Below, one piece after another: positions 1-5,189 of a stretch of 5,895 bases of DNA. The position numbers were made by a program, and so were the translations under genes. How positions within the stretch are numbered: the first letter of the stretch is position 1; each line of letters starts with the position of its first letter. This DNA is from Syntrophaceae bacterium UBA4778 (GTDB taxonomy: Bacteria; Desulfobacterota; Syntrophia; Syntrophales; UBA4778). The stretch covers positions 1-5,895 of the forward strand of contig DHHG01000180.1 of assembly GCA_002403175.1 (NCBI GenBank). Reading direction: 5' to 3'. The notes beneath the pieces are model-generated. The model was given only the letters and a program-made list of their open reading frames with translations, had not been told where the DNA came from and ran no database searches.

Positions 1-499
1 TGGAAAGCGGGACCACCATGGCGGCCAGCGATGCAAATTTACTGGGGTACTTCCAAAGTTCCTCGTTGAATGCCTGCATAGTCTTTAAGGCGCCTTCTTC
101 GCAGCCCTCGATCATTTCCAGAACCTCGCCGAAATCTGTGCTGGCCAGGAAATTCTTGGTCGCAACTCCTCGGTTGAGATCCCGAACGTCCGGATTCTGG
201 ACTTGGCGGTTTTCGTTGACACTGGCGGAAAAGAGCGTGATGAGCGTTCCAACGCTACCTGCTATGCTTGTTTTCGATTGGGGAAATTGAGGAATCCTCT
301 GTTTTGCAATTTGTTTGTTAAGAATCGATTTGACGGGATAGGCCAGAATTCTTCTGAGCCTGCTGCCTTCAGACCAGTCACTGATTACGTTTACGGCAAC
401 CAGCGATATCATTGGAACTGTCTTCGGGTGGTATAAAATATCAGTAGCAATCTTCCCTATGGCTGCCGCCATCTGTTCCTGCTTCGAATTAGGGAACAT
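1..499 (-). CDS. Unrecognised conserved-looking protein, 3' end beyond the left edge (166 codons visible)
   Basis: The frame is open from an ATG at 499 to the window edge with no stop. The start is preceded by a strong Shine-Dalgarno (GAGGAGG, about 9 nt upstream). The visible protein begins MFPNSKQEQMAAAIGKIATD. It has a mildly hydrophobic stretch around residues 33-43 and a basic segment around 50-66. An acidic, helix-rich part containing DFGEVLEMIEGCEEGALKTM (about 122-141) follows, then an aromatic segment (FNEELWKYPSKFASL). No signal peptide, nucleotide-binding loop or metal site is evident, and I do not recognise the family. Codon choice looks coding (frequent GCC, CTG, GAA, ATC) and no competing frame is as convincing. 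It is the first gene downstream of the tetR gene and of the promoter/operator at 955-1023, so it is the natural candidate target of that TetR. Function is unknown; that it is a real gene is fairly sure. Confidence 0.75.
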   Translation of the reverse strand, partial: MFPNSKQEQMAAAIGKIATDILYHPKTVPMISLVAVNVISDWSEGSRLRRILAYPVKSILNKQIAKQRIPQFPQSKTSIAGSVGTLITLFSASVNENRQVQNPDVRDLNRGVATKNFLASTDFGEVLEMIEGCEEGALKTMQAFNEELWKYPSKFASLAAMVVPLS

Positions 500-954
500 A
501 TCTTCGTATCCTCCTCGCGGTTCAAAATTGGTAAATTTATAAATAGCGTAGAATCTGATACTCGGGTTTGCAGCTGTCTTTCCTAGCTCGGTTTATAACG
601 GCCAAAAGAATTTCTAGAAACAGGCCGGAAAACCGTTTACATAATCCTCCTTATTTTATAATTTGCTGATAGTCCATTTATAGACTTGCTTTAGAGTTGT
701 AGCGTTGATCACGAAAGCTGAACTCTACCAATCCATCCTTCTTCTTTTTTCATTTTTCTCCCCCCCCCTCCTGTTCGCTCATGCTATTCTCGAAAAAAAC
801 TTTCATTCAAACGCGCCTTCATTCATCGCTAACGTCCTAATAAGACAGCCGGGCCACACTCAGATTTCGCAAGCAAAAGTATGGCCGAAGCTAGAATCAG
901 CCCGGTCCCATACCTCTAATTCACCACAGGGTACGTTACAAACTCACATGTTTT
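500..954 (-). other. Long gene-poor leader upstream of the unknown gene
   Basis: I see no convincing protein gene in this stretch on either strand. Read leftward it would be most of a leader of about 490 nt if transcription starts near 989. It contains a polypurine tract with nine G (760-768) beside a 14-codon ORF with a good Shine-Dalgarno (ATG at 753, MKKEEGWIGRVQLS). It also has an AAGGAGG ribosome-binding site (646-652) followed by ATG directly joined to TAA (637-642), and a hairpin at 589-635. An 88-codon plus-strand ORF crosses the region but has no ribosome-binding site and low-complexity composition. The stretch could be a structured regulatory leader or the remains of a decayed gene. 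Confidence 0.4.
589..635 (-). promoter_or_regulatory. Imperfect stem-loop in the leader of the unknown gene
   Basis: CGGTTT (589-594) pairs with AAACCG (630-635) and CGGCC (599-603) pairs with GGCCG (623-627). A small internal loop separates the two helices. The 19-nt apical loop contains the 10-bp palindrome TTTCTAGAAA (611-620). There is no T tract after it in either direction, so it is not an intrinsic terminator. Read leftward it begins 2 nt after the ATG-TAA start-stop element and ends about 90 nt before the start codon of the unknown gene. A role as an RNA structure is inferred only from the pairing. Confidence 0.35.
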
Positions 955-986
955 GTTACAGATGTAAATAATGTTACATCTGTCAC
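955..986. promoter_or_regulatory. Inverted repeat, probable TetR-type operator
   Basis: ACAGATGTAA (958-967) and TTACATCTGT (974-983) are perfect 10-bp inverted arms around a 6-bp spacer. The symmetry extends to 955-986 with one mismatch per arm. Arms of about 10 bp round a short spacer are typical of TetR-family operators. The element sits roughly +7 to +32 relative to the start predicted for the leftward promoter at 996-1023, where a bound repressor would block initiation or early elongation. An extra half-site-like GTTACA occurs at 935-940. The operator role, and the neighbouring TetR as its ligand, are inferred. Confidence 0.5.
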
Positions 987-995
987 TTTAGCGCC

Positions 996-1023
996 TTTAT
1001 ACTATTAAATTTTTAAAAATCAA
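996..1023 (-). promoter_or_regulatory. Putative sigma-70 promoter reading leftward
   Basis: On the minus strand TTGATT (-35, 1023-1018) is followed after 16 bp by TATAAA (-10, 1001-996). The start would be near 989, immediately before the inverted repeat. The spacer is very AT-rich and includes the 12-bp palindrome ATTTTTAAAAAT (1009-1020). The promoter faces the leader and the unknown gene starting at 499. It is a motif match only. Confidence 0.45.
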
Positions 1024-1103
1024 GTGTTTTATTTTTTTTGAACAAATCAGAAGTGTAATCGGGAAATTGAATCTGCAGAGGGCAGGGTCGTTTATTAAAA
1101 ATG

Positions 1104-1126
1104 AAAAAAAATCTGAGGGAAGCAGA
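1104..1126 (-). terminator. Weak candidate terminator after tetR
   Basis: On the minus strand, 22 nt past the tetR stop, TCTG and CAGA can pair as a 4-bp stem around a 7-nt loop and lead straight into eight T residues (1111-1104). The T tract is strong but the stem is short, so efficiency is doubtful. Confidence 0.3.
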
Positions 1127-1147
1127 CATTTCGTCCAGGGTGACAGT

Positions 1148-1708
1148 TTATTTCGAAAGGACGAGGTGCTCGAAATATTTATTTACTAACTCGATCAGCT
1201 CTGAAGTCGGTGATTTCATATTGTGCTCAAGCCATTTCGTAAAAACCATGAAACATCCGCCTGCAAAAAAATGAGCGGAATATCTGCTTTTTAAAGTTAA
1301 TTTTTCCGGATTCAAAACGGATTTGATACGGATTGCGTACTGGTCGAAACGCTCCAATATTTTATAACTTAAATCAGCCCTGTACATGGCGCCAAATAAA
1401 ACCCTGTTGTTCATCAAAAGCTCGAATAATTTGATTGTTGAATCATAAAATTTGCCCTCCGCCATTTTATTTTCAATGAATGCATAATATTCCTCAAATA
1501 CAACATCCATTTCATCAATCAGAATGTCATCGATAGTTTTGAAATTTCGATAAAATGTGGGCCGGGCGACATCTGCCTTTTCGGTCAGATCTTTAACACA
1601 GATATCTTTGTACTCCTTTTCCTCCAACAGAATCAGCAGGGCTTGATAGAGAAGGCTTTTTGAACGCAGAATGCGTTTATCCACAGGTTTTTTGGAAGTG
1701 TTAATCAA
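1148..1708 (-). CDS. TetR/AcrR-family transcriptional repressor
   Basis: This is a 186-aa one-component regulator, a normal size for the TetR family. Residues about 12-57 form the DNA-binding domain. The recognition region, VKDLTEKADVARPTFYRNFK (38-57), carries the family hallmark T/S-F-Y-x-x-F. The all-helical rest (about 60-186) would bind the effector and dimerise; its look (LFELLMNNRVLFGAMYRADL) resembles the TetR_C_8/DhaS-type C-terminal domain. The start is TTG at 1708, preceded by AAGGA about 9-10 nt upstream. An ATG slightly further upstream runs into a stop after four codons, so it cannot be the start. The gene is followed by a candidate operator (955-986) and an unknown gene on the same strand, and it is divergent from the kinase remnant. 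It probably represses the unknown gene and perhaps itself. The ligand cannot be told from sequence. Confidence 0.9.
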   Translation of the reverse strand: MINTSKKPVDKRILRSKSLLYQALLILLEEKEYKDICVKDLTEKADVARPTFYRNFKTIDDILIDEMDVVFEEYYAFIENKMAEGKFYDSTIKLFELLMNNRVLFGAMYRADLSYKILERFDQYAIRIKSVLNPEKLTLKSRYSAHFFAGGCFMVFTKWLEHNMKSPTSELIELVNKYFEHLVLSK

Positions 1709-1917
1709 AATTTATTTTCCTTAAAATTTAATCATTAGTTTTCAATTCAGCTCACATGATCTAATAGCATATAATATTCTGAATAAATAATTTCCATAAA
1801 AATTTTATTAATTCATTTTGTTTTTTGGATTAGCATATTCCTTATTCAAAAAAAAGTTGCTGAAATTCAAAATAAGATGTGATCCCAGTTCTGAAATTAC
1901 TCTCTCCGGTGACCATT
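1709..1917. other. AT-rich divergent intergenic region
   Basis: This stretch separates tetR (leftward) from the kinase remnant (rightward) and must hold the tetR promoter. A consensus TATAAT occurs on the plus strand at 1770-1775 with only a weak -35 (TTCAGC) 18 bp upstream. I found no clear leftward -35/-10 pair. ATTCAG (1745-1750) and CTGAAT (1779-1784) form a loose inverted repeat around the TATAAT. CTGAAATT is repeated at 1860-1867 and 1891-1898. None of these is strong evidence of regulation. Confidence 0.3.
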
Positions 1918-1933
1918 ATGAAGATAGAAAAAA

Positions 1934-2313
1934 ATGGCAGGATATCTATCACGACTGGAAGAGAATACAGAGAAACAGCTGATCTATGTTATAGGCGGGA
2001 TCGATTCTGGTAAAACGATCCTTTGCCGGTTTCTTGCAGAGCGGCTTTCGGTTAAACACAAGACAGCTTACATTAACTGTGATCCCGGCCAGTCTGTGAT
2101 CGGTCCGCCTGCATCACTCGGGATGGATGGCTCTATGTCACGCAAGTGGCATGCCTATTCAAGCCGATTACAGGCCTGTCTTCCCCTCCCACAATGAGGA
2201 GGGTAGGTGCTTTAACGAACGGGCGTATTCCTCTGCAAGGTCAGGACGGCTTTATTGATACCGAATCTCTCCAGCACCTCCAACGTTTCGACCAGATCGC
2301 CAATCCCAAATGA
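1934..2313 (+). pseudogene. Clp1/Grc3-like P-loop polynucleotide kinase remnant
   Basis: An 87-codon ORF (1934-2197) begins MAGYLSRLEENTEKQ. It contains a Walker A loop, GGIDSGKT (residues 21-28), then NCDPGQSVIGPP (48-59). These two motifs in this spacing mark the Clp1_P/Grc3 family of RNA 5'-hydroxyl kinases and its bacterial relatives, which are normally 300 aa or more. After LGM (62-64) the likeness fades and the frame stops. The frame two nucleotides ahead stays open from 2083 to a TGA at 2311-2313 and contains FKPITGLSSP, faintly like the family's F-x-G-x-x-S-P segment, so a frameshift around 2115-2155 plus deletion is possible (inference). The start is also uncertain. ATG 1934 lacks a good ribosome-binding site, while ATG 1918 would join this frame if the A7 run (1928-1934) were A6. 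Everything catalytic downstream of the P-loop region is missing, so I judge it non-functional. Confidence 0.6.
2184..2203. repeat. Small GC-rich hairpin CCCTCC / GGAGGG
   Basis: CCCTCC (2184-2189) and GGAGGG (2198-2203) are perfect 6-bp arms with an 8-nt loop, spanning the stop of the 87-codon kinase-like frame. No T tract follows on either strand, so I do not call it a terminator. It may mark the rearrangement point of the kinase remnant. Confidence 0.3.
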
Positions 2314-2362
2314 AAGCATGATTATTGGCCAGAGTGGAACAATCAATCCGGGCATTCCGCTC

Positions 2363-3020
2363 TTACAATTCGCAACGCAAGATTTCCTTCCTGCCAACAA
2401 TGATGATTGCCAAGAGAGTCAAAACCAGAACGGAAATGATGATGGGCAATGAGGTTGATTCCTTGGGAAAGCGTTCACAGAGCCCATACAATCCGAAAAA
2501 TATGAAAGTCAGGGCCGCGATCCATTTCACAGCTCTCTCCGGGATTCTCTTTCCGAGTACAATCCCGATCCCGATCCCGATTGCATCGGCGATAAGCATG
2601 CCCGTAGTCGTTCCGATCAGGACGGGAATAATGGACTGGTACTTGGCTGCAAGGCTCACAGTTGCAAGTTGGGTCTTATCTCCCATTTCCGCCAAAAAAA
2701 AGGCGATTGCTACTGTCCAGAACGGGTTAAAGTGAAATTTTTGATCCTCGTCCTTCAACTCGTCACCTCGTATCGTCCACAGTCCGAAAAGGATAAAGGA
2801 AGCTGCTGCCGCGATCTGGACATAATGAATAGGTATGACACTGGTGAGATAATTGCCCGCCAAAACAGCAAGAAAGTGATTGCATATAGTTGCCGCAAAT
2901 ACCCCCCCACATGACCAGAGAGGCTTTGTACCGGGATGCAAATGCCATCGCCAAAAGCTGGGTCTTGTCCCCCATTTCCGCCAGTACAACGAATCCAACT
3001 GAAAACAGAAAAGCTGTCAT
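2363..3020 (-). CDS. GDT1/UPF0016-family Mn2+ exporter, split by a 1-nt frameshift
   Basis: This is an inner-membrane cation transporter of the TMEM165/GDT1 (UPF0016) family, whose bacterial members export manganese. The first 38 codons run from ATG 3020 (AGGTG 5 nt upstream) and carry VVLAEMGDKTQLLAMAFASR. The rest lies in the next frame and carries GVFAATICNHFLAV and the second motif, FFLAEMGDKTQLATVSLAAK. The frames meet at seven G (2908-2902 read leftward). Six G would read WGVFAATICNH and give an intact 218-aa protein, normal for the family. The restored protein has about six membrane segments in two homologous halves, with the ion-binding motifs at E15-T20 and E111-T116 and a hydrophilic loop (RGDELKDEDQKFHF) between the halves. 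A TTG at 3035 is a less likely start. A Mn2+ riboswitch directly upstream supports the substrate. The extra G may be a sequencing error, slippage-prone phase variation or a true mutation. Confidence 0.88.
2564..2581. repeat. Tandem repeat (CCCGAT)x3 inside the GDT1 gene
   Basis: Three exact copies of a 6-bp unit lie in frame in the transporter gene. On the minus strand they encode Ile-Gly pairs within a membrane helix (ADAIGIGIGIVLG). A copy-number change would add or remove two residues without shifting the frame. Confidence 0.6.
2670..2983. repeat. Direct repeats from the two halves of the GDT1 gene
   Basis: The 25-nt stretches 2670-2694 and 2959-2983 match at 23 of 25 positions. They encode the two copies of the conserved LAEMGDKTQ motif, reflecting the ancient internal duplication of the family. 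Identity at the DNA level this high is due to strong protein conservation and similar codon choice. Recombination between the copies would delete about 289 bp. Confidence 0.7.
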
Positions 3021-3033
3021 TTTTTCACCTATC

Positions 3034-3080
3034 AAAAAAAGCGAGACCCAGTGCGAATTCTTTCACACCGAAGGTCTCGC
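3034..3080 (-). terminator. Intrinsic terminator of the Mn2+ riboswitch expression platform
   Basis: GCGAGACC (3080-3073) pairs perfectly with GGTCTCGC (3048-3041), followed by seven T (3040-3034). Inside, GTGTGAA and TTCGCAC form a second helix with one wobble pair, capped by an AGAA loop. The 5' arm is the conserved 3' strand of the riboswitch aptamer, so a folded, Mn2+-bound aptamer should withhold it and allow read-through. The ATG of the transporter lies 14 nt past the T tract. Confidence 0.9.
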
Positions 3081-3162
3081 TAATTGGCATGTCACCAACC
3101 GCAAGGCCAGGCGGATATCCACCAGTATGTTGACCTTGCGCTTTCTAACTACTCCCCTTCAG
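3068..3162 (-). promoter_or_regulatory. yybP-ykoY manganese riboswitch aptamer
   Basis: Read leftward, the element has the signature conserved blocks of the yybP-ykoY class. These are GAAGGGGAGTAG (3160-3149), GTCAACATAC in the centre, GTGACATGCC before the 3' strand, and GCGAGACCTTC (3080-3070). P1 forms between 3162-3156 and 3074-3068 (CTGAAGG with CCTTCGG, one wobble). A second long helix forms from CGCAAGG (3140-3134) and CCTTGCG (3106-3100), capped by a GGATATCC-containing hairpin. The class binds Mn2+ and often controls Mn2+ exporters, matching the GDT1-family gene 48 nt downstream. The overlap with the terminator arm predicts an ON switch: high Mn2+ stabilises the aptamer, prevents termination and turns on export. 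Confidence 0.92.
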
Positions 3163-3170
3163 ACGGTGGC

Positions 3171-3199
3171 ATCATAAAAAAAGCTCGGTAGCAAGTCAA
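3171..3199 (-). promoter_or_regulatory. Sigma-70 promoter of the riboswitch-GDT1 unit
   Basis: On the minus strand TTGACT (3199-3194) and TATGAT (3176-3171) are separated by exactly 17 bp. Each hexamer differs from consensus at one position. The predicted start near 3164 coincides with the 5' side of riboswitch helix P1, which supports both calls. Confidence 0.85.
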
Positions 3200-3242
3200 T
3201 ATTTATTCAGGTCGCCTGGCAAAGAGAACCTTTGTCCTATTC

Positions 3243-3255
3243 ACATCCAGGATGT
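3243..3255. repeat. Short palindrome ACATCC-A-GGATGT
   Basis: Perfect 6-bp arms surround a single base between the arsM stop and the GDT1 promoter, about 44 bp upstream of the -35 box. It lacks a T tract, so it is not an obvious terminator for arsM. It could be a protein-binding site or chance. Confidence 0.3.
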
Positions 3256-3273
3256 AAATATCTGATCTTATCC

Positions 3274-4101
3274 TTATCTGGTTTCCGTTTCCCTTTCCTT
3301 GATCGCAGAAACAGTTATACTGGCTACCTGTGTTGCAAACAGTTTATCCGGATCATCATCAATCGGTATGTCTGGGAAGCAAGCAATCAATTCTTTGATC
3401 GAATACAAGTTTTGCTGAATGATCATGACCTCCCTGAAACCGGCTCCCCTGATCGTTTCCATATACTCCTTTTCCGGTAGTGCGCCAGCCACGCATCCGC
3501 AATAAGCAGCCAATGAGTTTTTTAAGGTCTCCGGCAACTCTCCCGGCAAGACAATGTCCGATACCATAATCCGACCGCCGGGCTTTAAGGCCCTGAACGC
3601 TTCCGCAAAGACCCGCGTTTTGTCGAGCGAGAGATTGATGACACAGTTAGAGATGATGATATCGGCGGTATTGTCGGCAATCGGCAGATTTTCAATCTCC
3701 CCCAGTCGGAATTCAACATTGCCGTAGTTCCCCTTGCGGGTATTTTCACGCGCCTTATCGAGCATCGGGGGCGTCATATCTACGCCGATAACGCGCCCGT
3801 CAGGCCCGACTCTTTTGGCCGCTAGAAAACAATCGAAGCCGGCCCCGGACCCCAAATCGATGACGGTTTCCCCCTCGCGTAGTGAGGCCAGTGCAACCGG
3901 ATTACCGCAGCCCAGACCCAGGTTCGCTCCCTCAGGAACCTCCTGCAGATCCTGCGGGCTATATCCTACCGACATGCCGATGCGCTCTGCCGTATTTTGA
4001 CTGCCGCAGCACGAGGCCTCGGGAGAACAGCAGGTCCCTCCCTTTGCTGCAATATCGCCATAGCGAACCCTGACGACCTTTTTGATGTCTTCCTGCTTCA
4101 T
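3274..4101 (-). CDS. arsM: Arsenite S-adenosylmethionine methyltransferase ArsM
   Basis: This cytosolic enzyme transfers methyl groups from S-adenosylmethionine to trivalent arsenic, giving mono-, di- and trimethylated products. The 275-aa protein has the class I methyltransferase motif VIDLGSGAGFD (80-90) and the acidic end of strand 2, GVDMTPPML (106-113). The ArsM-specific arsenic-binding cysteines are present: C65 in LGLGCGNP, C152 in ISNCVINLS and C202 in AYCGCVAGAL. An N-terminal cysteine cluster (TCC at 23-25, SCC at 30-32) is typical of bacterial ArsM. The ATG at 4101 has GGAGG 6 nt upstream. It is the last gene of the acr3-arsP-arsM run, 32 nt after the permease, and probably shares its transcript. 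No clear terminator follows before the GDT1 promoter. Family assignment is firm; the mix of methylated products made cannot be read from sequence. Confidence 0.95.
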   Translation of the reverse strand: MKQEDIKKVVRVRYGDIAAKGGTCCSPEASCCGSQNTAERIGMSVGYSPQDLQEVPEGANLGLGCGNPVALASLREGETVIDLGSGAGFDCFLAAKRVGPDGRVIGVDMTPPMLDKARENTRKGNYGNVEFRLGEIENLPIADNTADIIISNCVINLSLDKTRVFAEAFRALKPGGRIMVSDIVLPGELPETLKNSLAAYCGCVAGALPEKEYMETIRGAGFREVMIIQQNLYSIKELIACFPDIPIDDDPDKLFATQVASITVSAIKERETETR

Positions 4102-4133
4102 ACTTTTCCTCCATGGTTGTTTGTACTCGTATC

Positions 4134-5189
4134 TTACATAATAGCATTGAAGAGATATCCAACTAGGATAATACCGGTGGCCACAACCCCTATGAATACT
4201 GCAATCAACGGGAGCCTGAGGACATTACGCAGAATAATTATTTCAGGAAGGGACAACCCGATCACAGCCATCATGAAGGCTAGAACGGTTCCAAGGGCGG
4301 CGCCTTTTTCCAGGAGCGCATGAACGACGGGGATAATGCCCGCCGCATTCGAGTACATGGGAACACCGATCAAAACAGCCAACGGCACCGACCACCAGGC
4401 GCCCTTGCCCATAAAGGACGCAAGCCATTCTTCCGGAACATATCCGTGGATAACAGATCCCACCGCGATTCCGGCAAGGATATAGGGCCAGACTCTGCCA
4501 ACTACGTCTTTCACGGATTGCCCGCCTGCCAATATCCTTTCCGTCCAGGTTAAACCCTGCAACTGCACACAGCCGCACCCGCTCTGTGCAGCCTGGGCTT
4601 CATATACCCAGTTCTCCACATATCGCTCCAGTTTCAGCTTACCGATTACCCAGCCGGCGGTCATTGCGATTGCCAGACCAGTGCTCACATAAATCAATGC
4701 CACCTTGAGGCCGAACATTCCGAACAACATTACCAGCGCAATTTCGTTTATCATGGGCGCCGCGATCAGAAAAGAAAGCGTTACACCCAGGGGAACGCCT
4801 GCCTGGACAAAACCGATAAAGAGAGGAACAGCCGAACAGGAGCAAAACGGGGTGACAATGCCAAGCATCGAGCCAAGGATATTTCCCACAAACTCCTTGC
4901 GCCCGGCCAGGATGCTGCGCGTTCTTTCAGGGGTGAAAAAGGTATTGATGATGCCAACGATAAAGACAATCAGAATCAGGAGCATGAGCACTTTGGGGGC
5001 ATCATAGAGAAAAAAGGCTACGGTGCTGCCGAACCGATTCATTGGATCAAGGCCAAACGCATGAATGGTAATCCATAATGAAACCGGCTCAAGCACACTG
5101 TAAACCAGCGCCCAGATTACAACAAGCCCGGCCAGTACGAGTGCTAATATTTTTCCTGAAAATGGTGATTCAATTTGTGATTGCTGCAT
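4134..5189 (-). CDS. arsP: ArsP-type (DUF318) permease, probable methylarsenite exporter
   Basis: This is a 351-aa inner-membrane permease with about eight hydrophobic segments in two related halves. The first half carries the DUF318/ArsP_1 signature [11 protein letters not shown] (113-123), followed by [13 protein letters not shown]. The second half has the matching [13 protein letters not shown] and [12 protein letters not shown] hydrophilic loop between the halves carries a CGC motif (205-207) that could bind soft metal ions. In characterised ArsP the substrate is trivalent organoarsenicals such as methylarsenite. Here arsM follows directly, and its product would be just that, so the assignment fits but stays an inference within a broad family. 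I chose ATG 5189, with AAGGA 6 nt before it, over an in-frame ATG at 5255. The longer form would add 22 polar residues and overlap acr3 by 86 nt. The chosen start overlaps the acr3 stop by 20 nt, suggesting coupled translation. Confidence 0.85.
   Translation of the reverse strand: MQQSQIESPFSGKILALVLAGLVVIWALVYSVLEPVSLWITIHAFGLDPMNRFGSTVAFFLYDAPKVLMLLILIVFIVGIINTFFTPERTRSILAGRKEFVGNILGSMLGIVTPFCSCSAVPLFIGFVQAGVPLGVTLSFLIAAPMINEIALVMLFGMFGLKVALIYVSTGLAIAMTAGWVIGKLKLERYVENWVYEAQAAQSGCGCVQLQGLTWTERILAGGQSVKDVVGRVWPYILAGIAVGSVIHGYVPEEWLASFMGKGAWWSVPLAVLIGVPMYSNAAGIIPVVHALLEKGAALGTVLAFMMAVIGLSLPEIIILRNVLRLPLIAVFIGVVATGIILVGYLFNAIM

Noticed and set aside
705..971. Plus-strand ORF of 88 codons
   Set aside because: No ribosome-binding site, low-complexity Leu/Phe/Pro start arising from a pyrimidine tract, and a tail running into the inverted repeat. 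It looks like chance.
974..1003. Possible plus-strand promoter TTACAT-18-TATACT overlapping the inverted repeat
   Set aside because: It would fire into the antisense strand of tetR with no gene downstream. The leftward promoter at 996-1023 explains the site better, though an antisense RNA cannot be excluded.
2212..2400. Minus-strand ORF of 62 codons downstream of the GDT1 gene
   Set aside because: It overlaps the transporter's end in another frame and has no recognisable family. The lower part (MLSFGIGDLVETLEVLERFG) has coding-like codons, but so does the opposite strand, so it cannot be decided.
2325..2735. Plus-strand ORF of 136 codons
   Set aside because: Antisense shadow of the GDT1 gene; its Ile-Pro repeats come from the CCCGAT repeat read on the wrong strand.
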